DNA from: CAWIJK01 sp963836375
Lineage (GTDB): Bacteria > Actinomycetota > Acidimicrobiia > Acidimicrobiales > RAAP-2
Length of the DNA: 64,000 nt
Direction: 5' to 3'
Assembly (NCBI GenBank): GCA_963836375.1
Contig: CAWIJK010000001.1
Span: 248,001-312,000 of the forward strand
A model generated the notes under the pieces. The model saw only the letters and a program-made list of their open reading frames with translations, had not been told where the DNA came from and ran no database searches. The number at the start of each line of letters is the position of its first letter. Position 1 is the first letter of the stretch. The translations under genes and the position numbers were made by a program. Shown here in pieces: positions 49,160-57,985 of the stretch.

Positions 49160-50761
49160 TCAGTGGATGCGCCGGTCCCTGCCCCGCCAGAACGGATCGC
49201 GCAGGTCGCGCTTGAGGATCTTGCCGGAGGGGTTCCGGGGGAGGGCGTCGGTGAAGTCGACCGACTTGGGCACCTTGTAGTTGGCCAGCCGCTCGCGGCA
49301 GAAGGCCAGAACCCCCTCGGCGCTGAGCCCGGCGCCGGGAGCCAGGACCACGACCGCCTTGACCGCCTCGCCCCAGCGCTCGTCGGGCACCCCGATGACG
49401 GCGGCGTCGGCCACCTCGGGGTGGGCGAGGAGCACGTTCTCGACCTCGGCCGGGTAGACGTTCTCCCCGCCGGTCACGATCATGTCCTTGATCCGGTCGT
49501 GCAGATAGAGATAGCCCTCGTCGTCCAGGTAGCCGGCGTCACCGGTGCGGAGCCAGCCCTCGGGGGTCACGACCCGCGCCGTCTCGTCGTGCTTGTCCCA
49601 GTAGCCGAGCATGTTGTAGGGCGAACGCGTCCATAGCTCGCCCACCTCCCCGGGCGCCGCCTGGCCACCGGTCTCGGTGGACACGATCCGCAGCTCGACA
49701 TGGGGGTGGGGCAGGCCGGCCGAGCGCAACAGGTGCTGTCGTGGGCCGGTGGGGTCGTGGTCCTCGGGCCTGAGCGCGGTGATCGCCCCGGTCGTCTCGG
49801 TCATCCCGTAGACCTGGGTGAACGAGCACCCGAACACTTCCAGGCAACGGACGAGCACATCCTCGGCGATGGGCGAGGCGCCGTAGTACACGTTGCGCAG
49901 GCTCGAGAGGTCGGTGGACTCGATCCCGGGGGTGGCGAGCAGGAACATGAGCACGGCCGGTACCACGAAGGTCTCGGTAATCCCCTCGGTCTCGATCAGT
50001 GCCAAGAGCTCGACCGGGTCGACGTCGCGCAGGATCACCGACCTCCCCCCTCGCGACATGCCGCACAGCGCCCATCCCGACCCCCCGATGTGGAAGAGCG
50101 GCATGGCGATCAGGCTCACCGTGTCAGCGTCGACGGTGAAGGTCTGGCCGGCCTCGCCGATGGCGGTGGCCAGGTTCGAGTTGCTGAGCATCACCCCCTT
50201 GGGGAGGCCGGTCGTCCCCGAGGTGTACAGCTGCATCGAGACCTCTTCGGGTCCGCCCCGGTACCCGGGGTCTTCGGCCGGGCACCCGCTGAGCCAGCCC
50301 TCGACGCCGACAAATCGGGCCGGGCCGGTGCCGCCCCCCTCCCCTGTGGGCCCCTCGGCCTCGCCGAGGACGACCACCCGGCGGACGTGGGGCAGACCCG
50401 AGGGCATGTCGGCCAGGGCCCCCAGGTACTCGGGGTGGACCACCAGCACCTCCGCCCGTGCGTCGTCGATGACCGCACCCATCTCGACGGGAGCCAGACG
50501 CCAGTTGACGGCGACGTTGACGGCCCCGATGAACGACCCGCCGAAGAGCACGTCGAAGTACGCCAGGCCGTTGCGGTCCAAGAAGGCGACCCGATCGCCG
50601 GGTCCGACCCCCTCGGCCAACAGGGCTTGGGCCACCCGGCACGATCGCCGGTACTGCTCGGACCAGGTGCGGCGCTCGGTCCCGCAGACGAGCATCGGGG
50701 CGTCGGGCTGCTGGTCGGCGAGGACCCGGATCATGCCCGCCACGGTGTACCGATCCTCCAT
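49160..50761 (-). CDS. Acyl-CoA synthetase / AMP-dependent ligase (FadD-like)
   Basis: 533 residues from ATG 50761. Adenylate-forming motifs: P-loop 'LYTSGTTGLPKGVMLSN', 'QVYGMTETTGAI', 'GWLRTGDAGYLDDEGYLYL' (core RTGDAGYLDDEG), 'DRIKDMIVTGGENVYPAE', and the catalytic Lys near the end in 'NPSGKILKRDLR'. It activates a carboxylic acid to acyl-CoA via acyl-AMP. It is divergent from a P450 gene with 163 bases between, and heads a leftward unit with a hydrolase and methyltransferase. An upstream Cys/Gly/Pro-rich extension overlaps the P450 start and is rejected. Confidence 0.93.
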   Translation of the reverse strand: MEDRYTVAGMIRVLADQQPDAPMLVCGTERRTWSEQYRRSCRVAQALLAEGVGPGDRVAFLDRNGLAYFDVLFGGSFIGAVNVAVNWRLAPVEMGAVIDDARAEVLVVHPEYLGALADMPSGLPHVRRVVVLGEAEGPTGEGGGTGPARFVGVEGWLSGCPAEDPGYRGGPEEVSMQLYTSGTTGLPKGVMLSNSNLATAIGEAGQTFTVDADTVSLIAMPLFHIGGSGWALCGMSRGGRSVILRDVDPVELLALIETEGITETFVVPAVLMFLLATPGIESTDLSSLRNVYYGASPIAEDVLVRCLEVFGCSFTQVYGMTETTGAITALRPEDHDPTGPRQHLLRSAGLPHPHVELRIVSTETGGQAAPGEVGELWTRSPYNMLGYWDKHDETARVVTPEGWLRTGDAGYLDDEGYLYLHDRIKDMIVTGGENVYPAEVENVLLAHPEVADAAVIGVPDERWGEAVKAVVVLAPGAGLSAEGVLAFCRERLANYKVPKSVDFTDALPRNPSGKILKRDLRDPFWRGRDRRIH

Positions 50762-50912
50762 CGGCCTCACTGTAGGCCAGGACCCCGCAACCGGATCCGG
50801 CGTGGTGGCCGCTGGTCGGACGATCGCGGGTCGCGGCGCCGGGCCCTCGTGATCGGAGCGGGAAGTCCCGACAAGGTCCGCCCGAACCTCGCCCGCCGTG
50901 AAGGGGCCTCGG

Positions 50913-50918
50913 TAGGAT
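50913..50918 (+). promoter_or_regulatory. -10 element TAGGAT, leaderless P450 transcript
   Basis: TAGGAT plus 6 bases leads to GTG 50925, consistent with a leaderless mRNA for the P450. Confidence 0.5.
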
Positions 50919-50924
50919 CGGACC

Positions 50925-52187
50925 GTGCCGCAACCACCGGGCCCACACCGAGCGGGCCCACACCGAGCGGGCCCACACCGAGCGGGCATCGCCACCGACG
51001 GGGCACCGGTCGAGTTCGATCCGTTCTCACCCGCCTTCTTCGACGACCCGTACCCGGTCTACCGCCGACTGCGCGACGAGGCGCCGGTGTACCACAACGA
51101 GCACTACGGATTCTGGGCCCTCTCTCGCTACGAGGACGTCGTCCTCGCCCACCGCGACTGGGAGACCTACACCAGCACCCACGGGCTGGACCTGGTGATG
51201 CTGACCAGTAACGGGCCTGTCCCCCCGTCGATGATCATGATGGACCCGCCCGAGCACCACCGGATGCGCCTGCTGGTGAGCAAGGTCTTCGCACCGAGGG
51301 CCATCGCCGCGCTCGAACCCATGGTCCGCGAGGTGGTCGGTGGCTTCCTCGACGGCCTGGCCGACCGCCAGGCCTTCGACGCGGTGACCGAGTTCGCCGG
51401 GCCGTTCCCGGTCGAGGTCATCTCGAGGATGCTCGGCATCCCCGCCGCCGACCGCCAGCAGATCCGGCACTGGGCCGACCAGTTCTTGACCCGCGAGGTC
51501 GGGGCGACCGAATACGGCGAGCAGGCGACCACGGCGATGTTGGAGTTCTCGACCTACCTCTACCACCTGGTGGTCGAGAAGCGGGCGAGACCCGGCGACG
51601 ACATGCTGAGCGCCCTGTGCACCGCCCAGGTCCCGCGCGACGACGGCGAGACGACGTCGCTCGACGACGTCGAGATCACCGGGTTCGCCTCCCTGCTGGC
51701 CGCCGCCGGCGCCGAGACGGTGACCAAGCTCATGGCCAACGCCGTGGTGCTCTTCGCCCGTCACCCCGACCAGTGGGCCCGGGTGCTGGACGACCCCTCC
51801 GGCGTGCCCGGGGCGGTCGAAGAGGTGCTCCGCTACTGGCCGCCCTCCCAGTACCAGGGGCGCTTCTCCAACCGGGAGCGCACCTTCGACGGGGTGGCCG
51901 TCCCGGCCGGCCAACCGGTGCTGTTGCTGACCGGATCGGCGACGAGGGACGAACGCGAATACGAGGACCCCGACCGCTTCGACGTCGGGCGCACCCCCGG
52001 GCTGGCCCTGGGGTTCGGCCACGGCATCCACACCTGCCTGGGGGCGGCCCTGGCCCGCCTCGAGAGCCGGGTCGCCCTCGAGGAGTGGGCGGCCCGCTAC
52101 CGGGCGTTCGAGATCGACGAGGCGGGGTTGGCCCGGGTCCAGATGGCCAATGTGGCGGGTTTCTCGAGCGTGCCGGTGTCGACCTGA
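50925..52187 (+). CDS. Cytochrome P450 (CYP125/CYP142-like bacterial class)
   Basis: 420 residues. The I-helix is 'LLAAAGAETVTKLM' (A/G-G-x-E/D-T), the K-helix 'VEEVLRYWPP' (ExxR), and heme Cys C371 in 'FGHGIHTCLGAALARLE'. The N-terminus has three Gly-Pro-His-Arg-Ala repeats from a 15-bp tandem array. Class I P450s of this type hydroxylate lipids, steroids or terpenoids with ferredoxin partners, none of which is encoded nearby. CYP subfamily cannot be assigned by eye. Confidence 0.93.
   Translation: MPQPPGPHRAGPHRAGPHRAGIATDGAPVEFDPFSPAFFDDPYPVYRRLRDEAPVYHNEHYGFWALSRYEDVVLAHRDWETYTSTHGLDLVMLTSNGPVPPSMIMMDPPEHHRMRLLVSKVFAPRAIAALEPMVREVVGGFLDGLADRQAFDAVTEFAGPFPVEVISRMLGIPAADRQQIRHWADQFLTREVGATEYGEQATTAMLEFSTYLYHLVVEKRARPGDDMLSALCTAQVPRDDGETTSLDDVEITGFASLLAAAGAETVTKLMANAVVLFARHPDQWARVLDDPSGVPGAVEEVLRYWPPSQYQGRFSNRERTFDGVAVPAGQPVLLLTGSATRDEREYEDPDRFDVGRTPGLALGFGHGIHTCLGAALARLESRVALEEWAARYRAFEIDEAGLARVQMANVAGFSSVPVST
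50939..50983. repeat. 15-bp tandem repeat GGGCCCACACCGAGC x3
   Basis: Three perfect copies encode (Gly-Pro-His-Arg-Ala)3 at the very N-terminus of the P450. They preserve the frame and lie outside the conserved fold. Confidence 0.92.
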
Positions 52188-52199
52188 CCGGGCCGAGGG

Positions 52200-53186
52200 T
52201 CAGGCGATCTCGAGGTCGAACGGCGCCGTCGGGTCGTCCCCGCCCGCCGACCCCGAGTGGGGGGAGCGGGCACCGGGCCCGTCCACCCCGGCCTCGTGAC
52301 GGCGGAGGATCTCGCGCAGCTGCTCGTGGGTGAACGGGTTCGGTTCGGTCGTCTCCATGAAGTCGGTCAGGACCGCGACGAAGGCCAACGGCCGCTCGAC
52401 GTGGGGAAAGTGGCCGACCCCTTCCATCACCTCGAGGCGGCTGCCGGGGATCGCCTCGTGGGCGGCATACGCGTGGCTGACCGGGATGATCTCGTCCCGC
52501 TCCCCCCAGACGATGAGGGTCGGGAGGTGACTGGCCAGATAGAGGCGGTCCATGGCGCTCACCGACTGGCCGCCCGGGTCGATCACCGAGCGCATGGTCC
52601 GGATGAACGCCTTGCGGTTGGCCGCCTCGGTCAGTGACACGTAGGCGCGCCACATCTCGGCCAGTCGCTCGGACCGCAGGCCCCGGTCGAAGAGGAAACG
52701 GGCGATGGAGTTGCCGCTCTGGCGGGCGAGGTGGGGGAAGAGGACCGGCATCACGTACTCGGCACCGGGCACCGTGAGGAGGCGGAGGAGCCAGCTGACC
52801 TCTCGACCGAGGCCGCCGCTGTCGACCAGCACCAGGCGCTCGCAGAGCTCGGGATGCTGGTAGGCCAGCTGCATGGCCACCCCGCCCCCGAAAGACTGAC
52901 CGACGATGGTCGCCCGCTCGACCCCGAGCAGGGCGAGGAGGTCGCGTAGGCCGCTGGCGTGGGCACCGAGGGAGTAGTCGCCCACCGGCTTCGCCGAGTC
53001 ACCGTGGCCGATGAGGTCGGGGGCGATGACCGTATAGCGCTCGGCCAGCATCGGCATCACCTCGCGCCAGGTCCGCGAGCTGCCGGCGATCCCGTGGAGC
53101 AAGAGCAGCACCGGCCCGCTCCCGCCGCGCCGGAAGCTGACCTGGTGGCCGTGGATCCTCACCTGCTCGGGGGCGAAACGGGCCAT
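52200..53186 (-). CDS. Alpha/beta hydrolase (MhpC/HsaD-like group)
   Basis: 328 residues: 'LLLLHGIAGSSRTW' (oxyanion HG), nucleophile 'IVGQSFGGGVAMQLA', acid in 'IVWGERDEIIPVSHA', His in 'EGVGHFPHVERP'. A non-conserved acidic/Ser tail of about 50 residues follows. The family includes meta-cleavage product hydrolases and esterases; the role here is unknown. It converges with the P450 gene, 12 bases apart. Confidence 0.9.
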   Translation of the reverse strand: MARFAPEQVRIHGHQVSFRRGGSGPVLLLLHGIAGSSRTWREVMPMLAERYTVIAPDLIGHGDSAKPVGDYSLGAHASGLRDLLALLGVERATIVGQSFGGGVAMQLAYQHPELCERLVLVDSGGLGREVSWLLRLLTVPGAEYVMPVLFPHLARQSGNSIARFLFDRGLRSERLAEMWRAYVSLTEAANRKAFIRTMRSVIDPGGQSVSAMDRLYLASHLPTLIVWGERDEIIPVSHAYAAHEAIPGSRLEVMEGVGHFPHVERPLAFVAVLTDFMETTEPNPFTHEQLREILRRHEAGVDGPGARSPHSGSAGGDDPTAPFDLEIA

Positions 53187-53271
53187 GCGACCATTCTTGC
53201 CCAGAAGTGACCCGCTGGTAACCCTTTGCCGACGCCCAGGCCAGGCCGGTCCCGGACCCGGGGCGGTCGGT

Positions 53272-56200
53272 CTAGGGCGCGGTGACCGACACGATCGGGG
53301 CGGCCAGACTCAAGGACCCCGTCGAACCGCTGAACCCGGCGTCCCCGAAGCTGAACACCCCGCCGTCGGAGGCGACCAGCCAGTAGCCGGCCCCGTCGCC
53401 GGTCGACGCCATGGCGACGATCGGCTTGTTGAGGGTGAGGTTGCCGGTCGACCCGTAGAAGGCGGCGTCGCCGAAGCTGAAGATCCCCCCGTCCGAGGCG
53501 GCCAGCCAGTAGCCCCGGCCGTCGGGGGTCGGCGCCATGGCCACGATCGGCTTGTTGAGGGTGATGGCCCCGGTCGACCCGTAGAAGGCGGCGTCGCCGA
53601 AGCTGAAGATCCCGCCGTCCGAGGCGACCAGCCAGTAGCCCCGGCCGTCGGGGGTCGGCGCCATGGCCACGATCGGCTTGTTGAGGGTGATGGCCCCGGT
53701 CGAGCCGTAGAAGGCGGCGTCGCCGAAGGCGAAGATCCCGCCGTCGGAGGCCGCCAGCCAGTAGCCCCGACCGTCGGGGGTGGCGGCCATCCCGACGATC
53801 GGCTTGTTGAGGGTGAGGTTGCCGGTCGACCCGTAGAAGGTGGCGTCGCCGAAGCTGAAGATCCCGCCGTCGGAGGCCACCAGCCAGTAGCCCTGGCCGT
53901 CGGGGGTCCGGGCCATCGCCACGACCGGCTTGTTGAGCTTGGTGCCACCCATCGAGCCGAAGAACGGCGAGCCGCCGAAGGTGAACACGGCCCCGTCGGC
54001 CCCGGCCATCGAGTACGACGAGGTGTCGGGCGCCGGCGGCGGCGGGACGGCGGCGTTCAAGGTGACGGCCGCCGCCCCACCCGGACTGCTGCACCCCGTG
54101 GCGGTGCACACCTCCACGTCGTAGGTCCCGGCCGCCGCGCCGGGGCTGACTGCGCTCACCGTGCCGTCGCCGTCCACGGTGAAGCTCCCGGCCGACAGTG
54201 AGCTCCCGGCCCCTTGTCGGGCGAAGACCACCGAGGTGGCGCCGAGAAAGCCCCGCCCGCTCACCGTGAGGACCTGCCCGCCGGCCGCCGGGACCGAACC
54301 CGGGCTGACCCCGGTCACCGACGGGAGGGCGGCGTAGGCCCAGGGGACCGAGCCGCTCATCCCGCCCAAGGTCCTGACGCTCAGTGCTGCCGGGTCGGCC
54401 TCGGAGGCGACGCCGTTGGGGTCGGGATCGGCCACGATCCGCAGGCTGGTGCCGCCGGCCGAGATCGAGACCAGGTCGGTGTTCTGCGACGAAGCGAGAG
54501 CAGGGTCGCCCAGATCGACCCAGTCGAAGGTGAGCACGTTGAAGCCCGAACCGGTGACCGCGACCGTGGTCCCGGCGCCGTGGTTGCTGGCGTTGCCGTA
54601 GGCCGGCGAGGCCGACGAGACGGTGGGCGTCGCCGCGTAGTCGTACTCGGTGACGGCCGGTTCGGTCTCACAACCGCACCCGGGTGACGGCGTGATCACC
54701 CCCTGTTGGTAGGAGAAGGTCCCACTGGCCGCGGGCAGGATGGTCGCGGGCGGGCTCGTGCCGTTGGCGTTGGTCACCGCCACCTGGACCTGGCACGTCC
54801 CGGTGGCCACGCTGCCGGCGGCACAGCTGGTCGCATCTGAAACCGGGGGAACGACGGCACGGATGTGGAACCAGTTGACGACGGTGAACGAGGAAGCTTC
54901 GACGCCGCCGAACGTCACCTTCGTCGTGCCGATGAAGTCACTGCCGTCGATGTCGACGGTGTTCCCCCCCGCCACCGGGCCCCCGGTCGGGCCCACGCTG
55001 GTGAGACCCGGGACGGCGGTGCCGAGGTACTCGAAGATGGCCTGGCCGGTGCCGAGCGGCCGGCTCGTGCCGCCGTCGAAGCCGACGGTGACCAGCGCGG
55101 GGCCGGGTGAACCGGCCGGGGCGGTCACCGTGATGGAGGTGGCCGAGTCGACGGTGAAGGCGGCGGCGGCCTGGGTCCCGAACGTGACCCCGGTCGCCGT
55201 CCCCAAGCCGGTGCCCTCGAAGCCTGTCCCGGTGACCGTCACCACGGTGCCACCGCCGGTCGGTCCCGATCCCGGGCTCAGGCCCGACACGGTGGGCTGG
55301 GTGCCGTCGGCCCCCGAGGCGGCGGCGCACAGGCTGGCGGCCAGGCCAACCCCCGGGCTGGGCCCGGTGACCAGGGGGGACCCGAGCCCCGACGCCATGT
55401 CGTAGCCCGTGGTGGCCGGGAACGCACCGCCGTTCATCCCGAAGACGTCGTTGTTGCCCGACGTGACGTCGGTGAAGGAGTCGGCGTAGCTCGAGGGGTC
55501 AGAGGCAACCGAGTAAAGCAACGGGCTGACGAAGCCGACGCCGCCACCCGAGCAGGCGGCCGAGGCGTTGATCTCAGCCAGGAGGGCGGCCCAGATGGGG
55601 GCGGCGGACGAGGTCCCCCCGATGGTGTACCACCCGGTGCCCCCGGGACCCGACCAGTAGATGGTGATGCCGGTGTCCTCGTCGGCGAAGGCGGTGACGT
55701 CGGGGACCTGCCGGCAATAGGACGTGCCGCAGGCCGAGGCCTCCTCATAGGAGTTGTCGGCCCCGGGGACCGAGGTGTTCGCCTGCCAGGGCGGGGTGGG
55801 CCAGGAGTCCGAGAGGCCGCCCCCGCCGCCGCCGCCCAACTCGCCGTCGTTCCAGACCTTCTGGTCGGACACGTCGGTGGCCGGACTGGCGGCCGTGGTC
55901 CCGCCGACCCCCACGACGTCGGGCTGGCTGGCCGGGTCGTCGACGGATTGATAGGGCGGCTCGGCGGTCGGTGGGTTGTCCAAGCCGCAACCGTCGCTGC
56001 CCGAGTCACCGGCCGCCGCGAAGACCGACTGGCCCTGGGCCGCCGCCTGTTCGAAGATCAGGTTCTCGGCTTGCTGTGACCCGGGCGCGGACTCCTGGAG
56101 GTCCGTCTCACAGAGACCCCACGAGGTGGTGACGACCTTGGCCGTGTCGTCGCTCACGATCTGGTTGTAGTTGTCGAGCGCCCCGTAGTTCGTGTTGGGC

Positions 56201-57213
56201 GCCTGGTACACATGGATCTGGGCCTGCGGGGCCAGGGCCGAGATGTTCTCGATGTCGAGGGCCGACTCCCCGGACCCCGAGCCCGTCCCGGGGCCGCCGT
56301 CGACGTCGGTGACCGAGATGTTCGAGGTGTTGTCCTCCCCGAAGTAGCACTCGTCGAAGGCGCTGACGTCGGAGACCTCGAACGGTTCGAGCTCGTACAC
56401 GGCGACGGTCTGTCCCGCCCCCAGGTCCCCCGCGTCGTAGAGCCCGTGGGGGCCCTCGGCCCCGTAGGCCTCGGCCACCACATCTTGGGTGATGAACGGG
56501 GTGTCCTCCGTCACGTCGGTGACCGCGGGACAGGCCGACGGGGCCCCGGTGATCCCAGCGGGGGCCGACGCCGGAGGGCTCGTCGGGGCCCCGGCGGTCG
56601 GCGGCGACGAGAGCGCCCGCGGGGTCTGGTCCATCGCCATCGGGTGCACCAGGTCGTTCAGCCCGGTCACCGCCACGACGCTGCTCGAGACCGTCGAGGC
56701 CACGGTGGCCGGCCCGGTGGCCGCACGCCCGACGCTGCCGTCGGCCAGCCGGTACCGCTCGAGACCGGTGTGGAAGGTCCCCTCCAGGGCCGAGGCACTG
56801 CCGGTGGCGGTGACCTCGAGTCGGTTGGCCGACACCCCTTGGATCCGCAGGCCCCCCTGACGGAGGAGGTCCTCGACCGCGCCGATGGTGGCTCCGGTGG
56901 CCCCGAACCGCTGGGCGAACTGGCCCGGAGCCAGGTACTGGTGGAATTGCGGGGACCCGGGATCGGAGACCGCGGCCACGAACGCGCTGAGAGCGGCCGG
57001 GTCACGCGGCTCGACGAAGACCCCGACGGTGATCGCCTGGGCCGCTGGGAGCGCGCCCAGCCGGGTGCTGCCCGACGGCACCCGCGGGGCGGCCATGACC
57101 GGGACCTGGTGAGGCGCCGGCGGGGCGGCCCCGGCGGCCGTCGGGACCAGCGCCCCGGCCGCGAGCAGGCCGAGGGCGCCGGTGACCATCGCCCTGGTGC
57201 CCCGGTGGGCCAC
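53272..57213 (-). CDS. Secreted S53 (sedolisin/kumamolisin-type) protease with IPT/TIG domains and C-terminal propeller repeats
   Basis: 1313 residues from GTG 57213 (ribosome site GGGAGGGA). It has a signal peptide (1-29), a pro-kumamolisin activation domain (about 55-190) and an S53 catalytic domain (about 235-630) with E316/D320 in 'GESALDIENI' and Ser S535 in 'IGGTSSAAPIWAAL'. Calcium-site Asp residues lie in 'DVTSGNND' and 'GYDMASGLGSP'. Three to four IPT/TIG-like domains (about 640-1060) follow, then six 42-residue propeller units (about 1085-1313). S53 enzymes are acid-active serine-carboxyl proteases, autoactivated by pro-domain removal. The propeller probably anchors the enzyme to the wall or substrate. 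Unusually long for the family. Confidence 0.9.
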   Translation of the reverse strand: MAHRGTRAMVTGALGLLAAGALVPTAAGAAPPAPHQVPVMAAPRVPSGSTRLGALPAAQAITVGVFVEPRDPAALSAFVAAVSDPGSPQFHQYLAPGQFAQRFGATGATIGAVEDLLRQGGLRIQGVSANRLEVTATGSASALEGTFHTGLERYRLADGSVGRAATGPATVASTVSSSVVAVTGLNDLVHPMAMDQTPRALSSPPTAGAPTSPPASAPAGITGAPSACPAVTDVTEDTPFITQDVVAEAYGAEGPHGLYDAGDLGAGQTVAVYELEPFEVSDVSAFDECYFGEDNTSNISVTDVDGGPGTGSGSGESALDIENISALAPQAQIHVYQAPNTNYGALDNYNQIVSDDTAKVVTTSWGLCETDLQESAPGSQQAENLIFEQAAAQGQSVFAAAGDSGSDGCGLDNPPTAEPPYQSVDDPASQPDVVGVGGTTAASPATDVSDQKVWNDGELGGGGGGGLSDSWPTPPWQANTSVPGADNSYEEASACGTSYCRQVPDVTAFADEDTGITIYWSGPGGTGWYTIGGTSSAAPIWAALLAEINASAACSGGGVGFVSPLLYSVASDPSSYADSFTDVTSGNNDVFGMNGGAFPATTGYDMASGLGSPLVTGPSPGVGLAASLCAAASGADGTQPTVSGLSPGSGPTGGGTVVTVTGTGFEGTGLGTATGVTFGTQAAAAFTVDSATSITVTAPAGSPGPALVTVGFDGGTSRPLGTGQAIFEYLGTAVPGLTSVGPTGGPVAGGNTVDIDGSDFIGTTKVTFGGVEASSFTVVNWFHIRAVVPPVSDATSCAAGSVATGTCQVQVAVTNANGTSPPATILPAASGTFSYQQGVITPSPGCGCETEPAVTEYDYAATPTVSSASPAYGNASNHGAGTTVAVTGSGFNVLTFDWVDLGDPALASSQNTDLVSISAGGTSLRIVADPDPNGVASEADPAALSVRTLGGMSGSVPWAYAALPSVTGVSPGSVPAAGGQVLTVSGRGFLGATSVVFARQGAGSSLSAGSFTVDGDGTVSAVSPGAAAGTYDVEVCTATGCSSPGGAAAVTLNAAVPPPPAPDTSSYSMAGADGAVFTFGGSPFFGSMGGTKLNKPVVAMARTPDGQGYWLVASDGGIFSFGDATFYGSTGNLTLNKPIVGMAATPDGRGYWLAASDGGIFAFGDAAFYGSTGAITLNKPIVAMAPTPDGRGYWLVASDGGIFSFGDAAFYGSTGAITLNKPIVAMAPTPDGRGYWLAASDGGIFSFGDAAFYGSTGNLTLNKPIVAMASTGDGAGYWLVASDGGVFSFGDAGFSGSTGSLSLAAPIVSVTAP
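53275..54003. repeat. 126-bp tandem repeats encoding the S53 protein's propeller
   Basis: Six 42-codon units on the complement ('GGIFSFGDAAFYGSTGAITL' type); the two central units are almost identical. The same unit occurs in the protein at 15332-16891 but with different detail (Asn-Lys-Pro here, Asn-Arg-Pro there). The array ends with the gene's stop codon. Confidence 0.92.
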
Positions 57214-57328
57214 GGTCCATCCCTCCCGCTCGGCCGGACGACGCACCGTACTCGCAGATGACGCCCTGCCCTCGGCGCCCGCCCCCCGTGGGCCGGGTGG
57301 ACCGGGTGCCGGACCGACCAATCCCGCC

Positions 57329-57388
57329 GGGGCCCTGCACCGTAGAACCCTGCGGAGACAACCCCCGTCCCCCGGGACCATGCACCGT
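57329..57388. promoter_or_regulatory. Direct repeat GGGGCCCTGCACCGT / GGGACCATGCACCGT
   Basis: Two copies (57329-57343 and 57374-57388) match in 13 of 15 bases and lie 45 bases apart in the 214-base divergent region between the S53 gene (minus) and the COG4315 gene (plus). Candidate shared regulatory sites. Confidence 0.4.
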
Positions 57389-57427
57389 GGCCGGTCGACG
57401 ACGAAGCCCCGAGAAGGGAGCGCCATC

Positions 57428-57985
57428 ATGGAACGACACGACACGGAACGACACGACAGACCGGCCGCCCGCCGGTCCCGACGGACCGCTCGGTGGACCA
57501 TGGGCGCACCGTTGGTCCCCGTCGTCCTGGCGTTGGGCGCGCTGGCGGCCGGTGGGTTCGGTGCCCTGGGCGCCGCACCGGCCGGGGCCTCGCCGGCCGC
57601 GGTGACGGTCAAACAGGGCCACTCCAAGCTGGGCACGGTGCTCGTGACCGCCAAGGGACTCACCCTCTACCACTTCACCCCGGACGGCACGACCAAGGTC
57701 ACCTGCACCGGTGGCTGCGCGGCCACCTGGCCCCCGCTGCTCGCGTCGGGGGCCACCAAGGCCGTCGGGCTGTCGGGACTGGGCACCATCCACGGGGCGA
57801 ACGGCGTCCAGGTGACCTACCACGGAGAGCCGCTCTATCGCTTCGCCGGGGACAGGGCCCCCGGGCAGGTGAACGGGCAGGGCCTCGAGAACGAGTGGTT
57901 CGCCGTCCAGCCCGCCCCGTCCAAGACGGAGGCCAGCACCAAGGCCACCCCGACGACCACCAAGAGCGCCAGCGGCGGCTACTGA
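57428..57985 (+). CDS. Secreted COG4315-family (lipoprotein repeat) protein
   Basis: 185 residues. An export signal with Arg-rich n-region ('RPAARRSRRTARW') and hydrophobic core ('APLVPVVLALGALAAGG') ends at 'AGASPA'. The mature domain has the two-part COG4315/PF03640 pattern: 'GLTLYHFTPDG ... CTGGCAATWPPLLA' and 'YHGEPLYRFAGDRAPGQVNGQGLENEWFAV' (cores GEPLYRFAGD and GQGLENEWFAV). No lipobox Cys is seen, so it may be secreted, not lipidated. Function in the family is not established. ATG 57428 has an AAGGGAG site. It overlaps the convergent SDR gene by 7 bases. Confidence 0.87.
   Translation: MERHDTERHDRPAARRSRRTARWTMGAPLVPVVLALGALAAGGFGALGAAPAGASPAAVTVKQGHSKLGTVLVTAKGLTLYHFTPDGTTKVTCTGGCAATWPPLLASGATKAVGLSGLGTIHGANGVQVTYHGEPLYRFAGDRAPGQVNGQGLENEWFAVQPAPSKTEASTKATPTTTKSASGGY

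Noticed and set aside
50762..50995. N-terminal extension of the acyl-CoA ligase
   Set aside because: Cys/Gly/Pro-rich reading of the complement of the P450 15-bp repeats and promoter; AMP-ligase homology starts after ATG 50761.
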